Positions 61,807 through 64,000 of a stretch of 64,000 nt of DNA are shown here, one piece after another. The position numbers and the translations under genes are program-made. Under the pieces are notes generated by a model, which worked only from the letters and a program-made list of their open reading frames with translations, searched no databases and was not told the DNA's origin. This stretch comes from Kribbella sindirgiensis (GTDB lineage Bacteria > Actinomycetota > Actinomycetes > Propionibacteriales > Kribbellaceae), in contig NZ_SJKA01000023.1 of the NCBI RefSeq assembly GCF_004331435.1, positions 47,445-111,444 on the forward strand, in the 5' to 3' direction. Numbering within the stretch: the first letter of the stretch is position 1; each line of letters opens with the position of its first letter.

Positions 61807-63135
61807 TCAGCGGAGGAGTTGGGACAGATCTGGGTGGCGGTCGCGGTAGTTGGTGAGCAGGGTTCTGGCGGTGGTGACGGAGTCGACCAGGGGGTGGAGG
61901 GCGAGGGCTTGCAGGGCGAGGCGGGGAGAGTGGTCGCGGGCGGCTTGGATGGTGAGCTGTTCGACGGCTTTGACCTGCTGGACGAGGCCTAGCTGGTGCC
62001 CGGCGAGGGGAGTGGTCGCGATCGGGTGCGGGCCGTCGGCATCGACCGTGCAGGGGATCTCGACCACGGCGTCGGCGGGAAGGCCGGGGATCGCGGAACC
62101 GTTGCGCACGTTGAGGATCATCGTGCTGCGTTCGTTCCGGGCGATCGCGGCCATGATGGCGACCGCGACGCCTTCATATCCGCCGCCTTCGACGTCCGCG
62201 GCGTCCCGGGCCTCCGCGGTGTCCCGGCTCTCCTTCATGTACGTCGAGTCGCGCTCGGCGCGCACCGCCCGCCACCTGCTCAGGGCTGTGTCCGGATCGG
62301 CCGCGACCGCTTCGTAAAAGGCGCGTTGCTGGTCGAGCAAGAACTCGCCCCGGGTCTCGGCGCCGCCGCGGATCGACGCAACGGCGTCGCGGGTGAAGTA
62401 GTAGTAATACAAGTACTCGTTCGGGATGCACCCCAGCGTCTGAATCCACTCGGCACCGAAGAGCCGGCCTTCCTCGATGGTGGAGAGCCGTACGTCGTCG
62501 TCGATCAGTTCGGGCAGTACGTCGCGGCCGTCGTGACCGAGTCCGTTGAGCCAGCCGAGGTGATTGAGGCCGGCGTACTCGAGTGAGGTCCGGTCCGGGT
62601 CGTACCCGAGGGCCCGTGCCGCCCGGCGGCCGAGTCCGATCGGGGAGTCGCAGATGCCGATCACCCGGCGGCCGAGCACCTGCTGCATCGCCTCGGTGAT
62701 CATCCCGGCGGGGTTGGTGAAGTTGATGACCCAGGCCTGCGGGCAGATCGCGGCAACCCGCTCGGCGACGTGGATCGCGGTCGGCACCGTTCGCAGGCCG
62801 TACGCGAGTCCGCCGGGTCCCGTGGTCTCCTGCCCGAGCAGCCCGAGGTCGAGCGCCACCCGCTCGTCCGCGGTGCGCCCTTCGAGACCGCCCACCCGGA
62901 TCGCCGAGAACACGAAGTCGGCGCCGTCCAGCGCCACATCGAGCTCCGTGGTCACCTGGATCGCGGGCGCCTCTTCCTGCTCCGCGGCGAGTTGCCTGAG
63001 CACCTGGCCTACGGCTTCGAGCCGTTCGGGTACGACGTCGTACAAGCACACCCGGTCGATGTTCCGGTCGCTCATCACCGCGCCGTACACGAGCGGTACC
63101 CGGAAGCCCCCGCCGCCCAGGATCGCCAGCTTCAT
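61807..63135 (-). CDS. Glycoside hydrolase family 4 protein
   Basis: 442 aa. The NAD+ site is MKLAILGGGGFRVPLVYGAVM; INFTNPAGMIT, the metal Cys in GICDSPIGL and LNHLGW are GH4 hallmarks, as is NEYLYYYYF. GH4 enzymes cleave phospho- or free glycosides by an NAD+ and Mn2+ dependent redox mechanism; this subgroup resembles 6-phospho-beta-glucosidases. It overlaps the DeoR gene by 4 bases. Confidence 0.9.
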   Translation of the reverse strand: MKLAILGGGGFRVPLVYGAVMSDRNIDRVCLYDVVPERLEAVGQVLRQLAAEQEEAPAIQVTTELDVALDGADFVFSAIRVGGLEGRTADERVALDLGLLGQETTGPGGLAYGLRTVPTAIHVAERVAAICPQAWVINFTNPAGMITEAMQQVLGRRVIGICDSPIGLGRRAARALGYDPDRTSLEYAGLNHLGWLNGLGHDGRDVLPELIDDDVRLSTIEEGRLFGAEWIQTLGCIPNEYLYYYYFTRDAVASIRGGAETRGEFLLDQQRAFYEAVAADPDTALSRWRAVRAERDSTYMKESRDTAEARDAADVEGGGYEGVAVAIMAAIARNERSTMILNVRNGSAIPGLPADAVVEIPCTVDADGPHPIATTPLAGHQLGLVQQVKAVEQLTIQAARDHSPRLALQALALHPLVDSVTTARTLLTNYRDRHPDLSQLLR

Positions 63136-63899
63136 GTGAGCAGTACCTCCACGCCGTTGTCGTTGCAGGTCTGGAGTGTTTCCGGGTCGGCGCCGGAGTT
63201 GGTGACCAGGACACCGAGGTCGGCGGCAGTGCAGACCTTGAGCTTGCCGGAGCCAGGGAACTTGTGGCGGTCGGCGAGCAGGACCGCCTTGTCGGCGGCC
63301 TCGATCATGGCGCGTTTCACCGGTACCTCGACGACCGTGGTGTCCAGCACCACGCCGTCTCGCTGTACGCCGCTCGTGCCCAGGAAGGCAATGTCTGCGT
63401 GGATCTGGCGGAGCGCGTCTTCGGTGAGAACGCCGACCAACGAGTCGTAGGCCCGGCGTACCCAGCCGCCGAGCAGAATCAGCTCGACCGTCGGGTCGTC
63501 CCGCAGTACGTCGAGCACCGCGAGGCTGCTCGTCATCACGGTCACCTGCCGACGCCGGAGCTCCTTCGCGAGCAACTGCGTCGTAGTGCCGACATCGAGC
63601 AGTACGACGTCGCCGTCCTGCACGAGGGTCGCGGCGAGCCGGGCGATCTCGCGCTTCTCCGGGGTCGCGTCGGCGGCGACCGACGCGAACGGCCGATCGC
63701 GGTCGGCGTCCTCACTGTCGCCGGCCGGAATCATCGCGCCGCCGTGCACCCGGGTGATCTGACCGGCTTCGTCGAGATGCTGCAGATCGCGCCGGATGGT
63801 CGCCGAGCTGACACCGAGCTGACGGGCCAGCTCATCGACCGACGTCGCGCCGTCGACGCGTAGTCGCTGCACGATCTCGAGTTGCCGCTGATGTCGCAC
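63132..63899 (-). CDS. DeoR/GlpR family transcriptional regulator
   Basis: 255 aa, GTG with AGGAG 8 bases upstream. HTH: RQLEIVQRLRVDGATSVDELARQLGVSSATIRRDLQHL; phosphosugar-binding domain with VLLDVGTTTQLLAKEL and AFLGTSGVQRDGVV. Members respond to sugar phosphates. It precedes and overlaps the GH4 gene and so likely controls it. An IS110-type element ends 14 bases upstream of its start. Confidence 0.9.
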   Translation of the reverse strand: MRHQRQLEIVQRLRVDGATSVDELARQLGVSSATIRRDLQHLDEAGQITRVHGGAMIPAGDSEDADRDRPFASVAADATPEKREIARLAATLVQDGDVVLLDVGTTTQLLAKELRRRQVTVMTSSLAVLDVLRDDPTVELILLGGWVRRAYDSLVGVLTEDALRQIHADIAFLGTSGVQRDGVVLDTTVVEVPVKRAMIEAADKAVLLADRHKFPGSGKLKVCTAADLGVLVTNSGADPETLQTCNDNGVEVLLT

Positions 63900-63913
63900 G
63901 CGTTTCTCCTATG

Positions 63914-64000
63914 TCAAGCCGCGTGGGCGAGGGTGGTCGTGGTGGCTTGATCGGTGGTCAGGTGGTTGAAGACGATTCGTGTGAGTCGTCGCTTGAGACA
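63914..64000 (-). mobile_element. IS110-family transposase, C-terminal end (partial)
   Basis: The last 28 codons of a minus-strand gene, stop at 63914-63916, reading CLKRRLTRIVFNHLTTDQA. A C-terminal CLKRR(L/I) segment is usual for IS110 (DEDD) transposases. Sequence just past the stop, CTTGACATAGGAG, is compatible with an IS110 end. The rest is beyond the window. Confidence 0.6.

Overview
The window is high-GC chromosomal DNA (strong G/C bias at third codon positions, frequent GTG starts, ATGA/GTGA stop-start overlaps, many leaderless-looking starts) of an actinomycete. Gene content (F420-type PPOX oxidoreductase, ECF sigma factor of the DUF6596 type, sugar ABC operons without their own ATPase, Gfo/Idh and GH4 sugar genes) suggests a saprophytic soil actinobacterium, most like Kribbella or a close relative; this is inference, as no rRNA or taxonomic marker is present. 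No tRNA, rRNA, CRISPR array or origin was seen.

Layout. 1-141: end of a VOC-family gene. 234-5647: a compact operon of an FtsK/EccC-like ATPase, a coiled-coil membrane protein, a small helical protein, a polymorphic toxin whose C-terminus looks like a CdiA-CT type PD-(D/E)XK nuclease, and a candidate immunity protein. This is the most novel part of the window. 5833-16600: small hypotheticals, an SDR reductase, a truncated phosphoesterase, a DEDDh exonuclease with a C-terminal BRCT-like region, pyrE, an AraC regulator, an alpha/beta hydrolase with an MBL-fold hydrolase, an FBP-domain protein, YceI and a small PD-(D/E)XK-like protein. 16822-21072: two-component system, MmcQ/YjbR protein and a membrane spermidine-synthase-like protein. 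21096-24920: phosphoglucomutase, a DUF3037/HipA-like pair and a YbdK-type carboxylate-amine ligase. 24921-26044: a gene-free, internally duplicated stretch. 26045-35627: two-domain glycerophosphodiesterase, lipoprotein, MacB-type ABC exporter, ACT-GNAT protein and K+ channel.

35698-52313 begins with an M43-type metalloprotease and continues with a LacI-controlled catabolic locus: a sugar ABC transporter, two ADP-ribosylglycohydrolase-fold proteins, ribokinase, a TIM-barrel/SUMF1 fusion, CoA-transferase, CoA-ester lyase and an FAD oxidoreductase. An inward-facing pair (discoidin-like protein and PhoD phosphatase) interrupts it. The arrangement suggests uptake of an N-glycoside or ribose-containing compound, hydrolysis and phosphorylation of the sugar. 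52325-52927 is a repeat-rich intergenic: a 29-copy 13-bp minisatellite, a ~137-bp inverted repeat and a G-rich tract.

52927-58520: F420-type oxidoreductase, an ECF sigma factor, a decayed methyltransferase, and a LacI-ADH-Gfo/Idh sugar operon with a palindromic operator. 58701-61207: two acyl-CoA dehydrogenases in one operon. 61453-61739: remnant of an ECF41-type sigma factor. 61807-63899: GH4 glycosidase and DeoR regulator, followed by the end of an IS110-type transposase at the window edge. Three copies of an interspersed element with ~24-bp terminal inverted repeats (two intact, one truncated) lie at 8040, 15806 and 58540.
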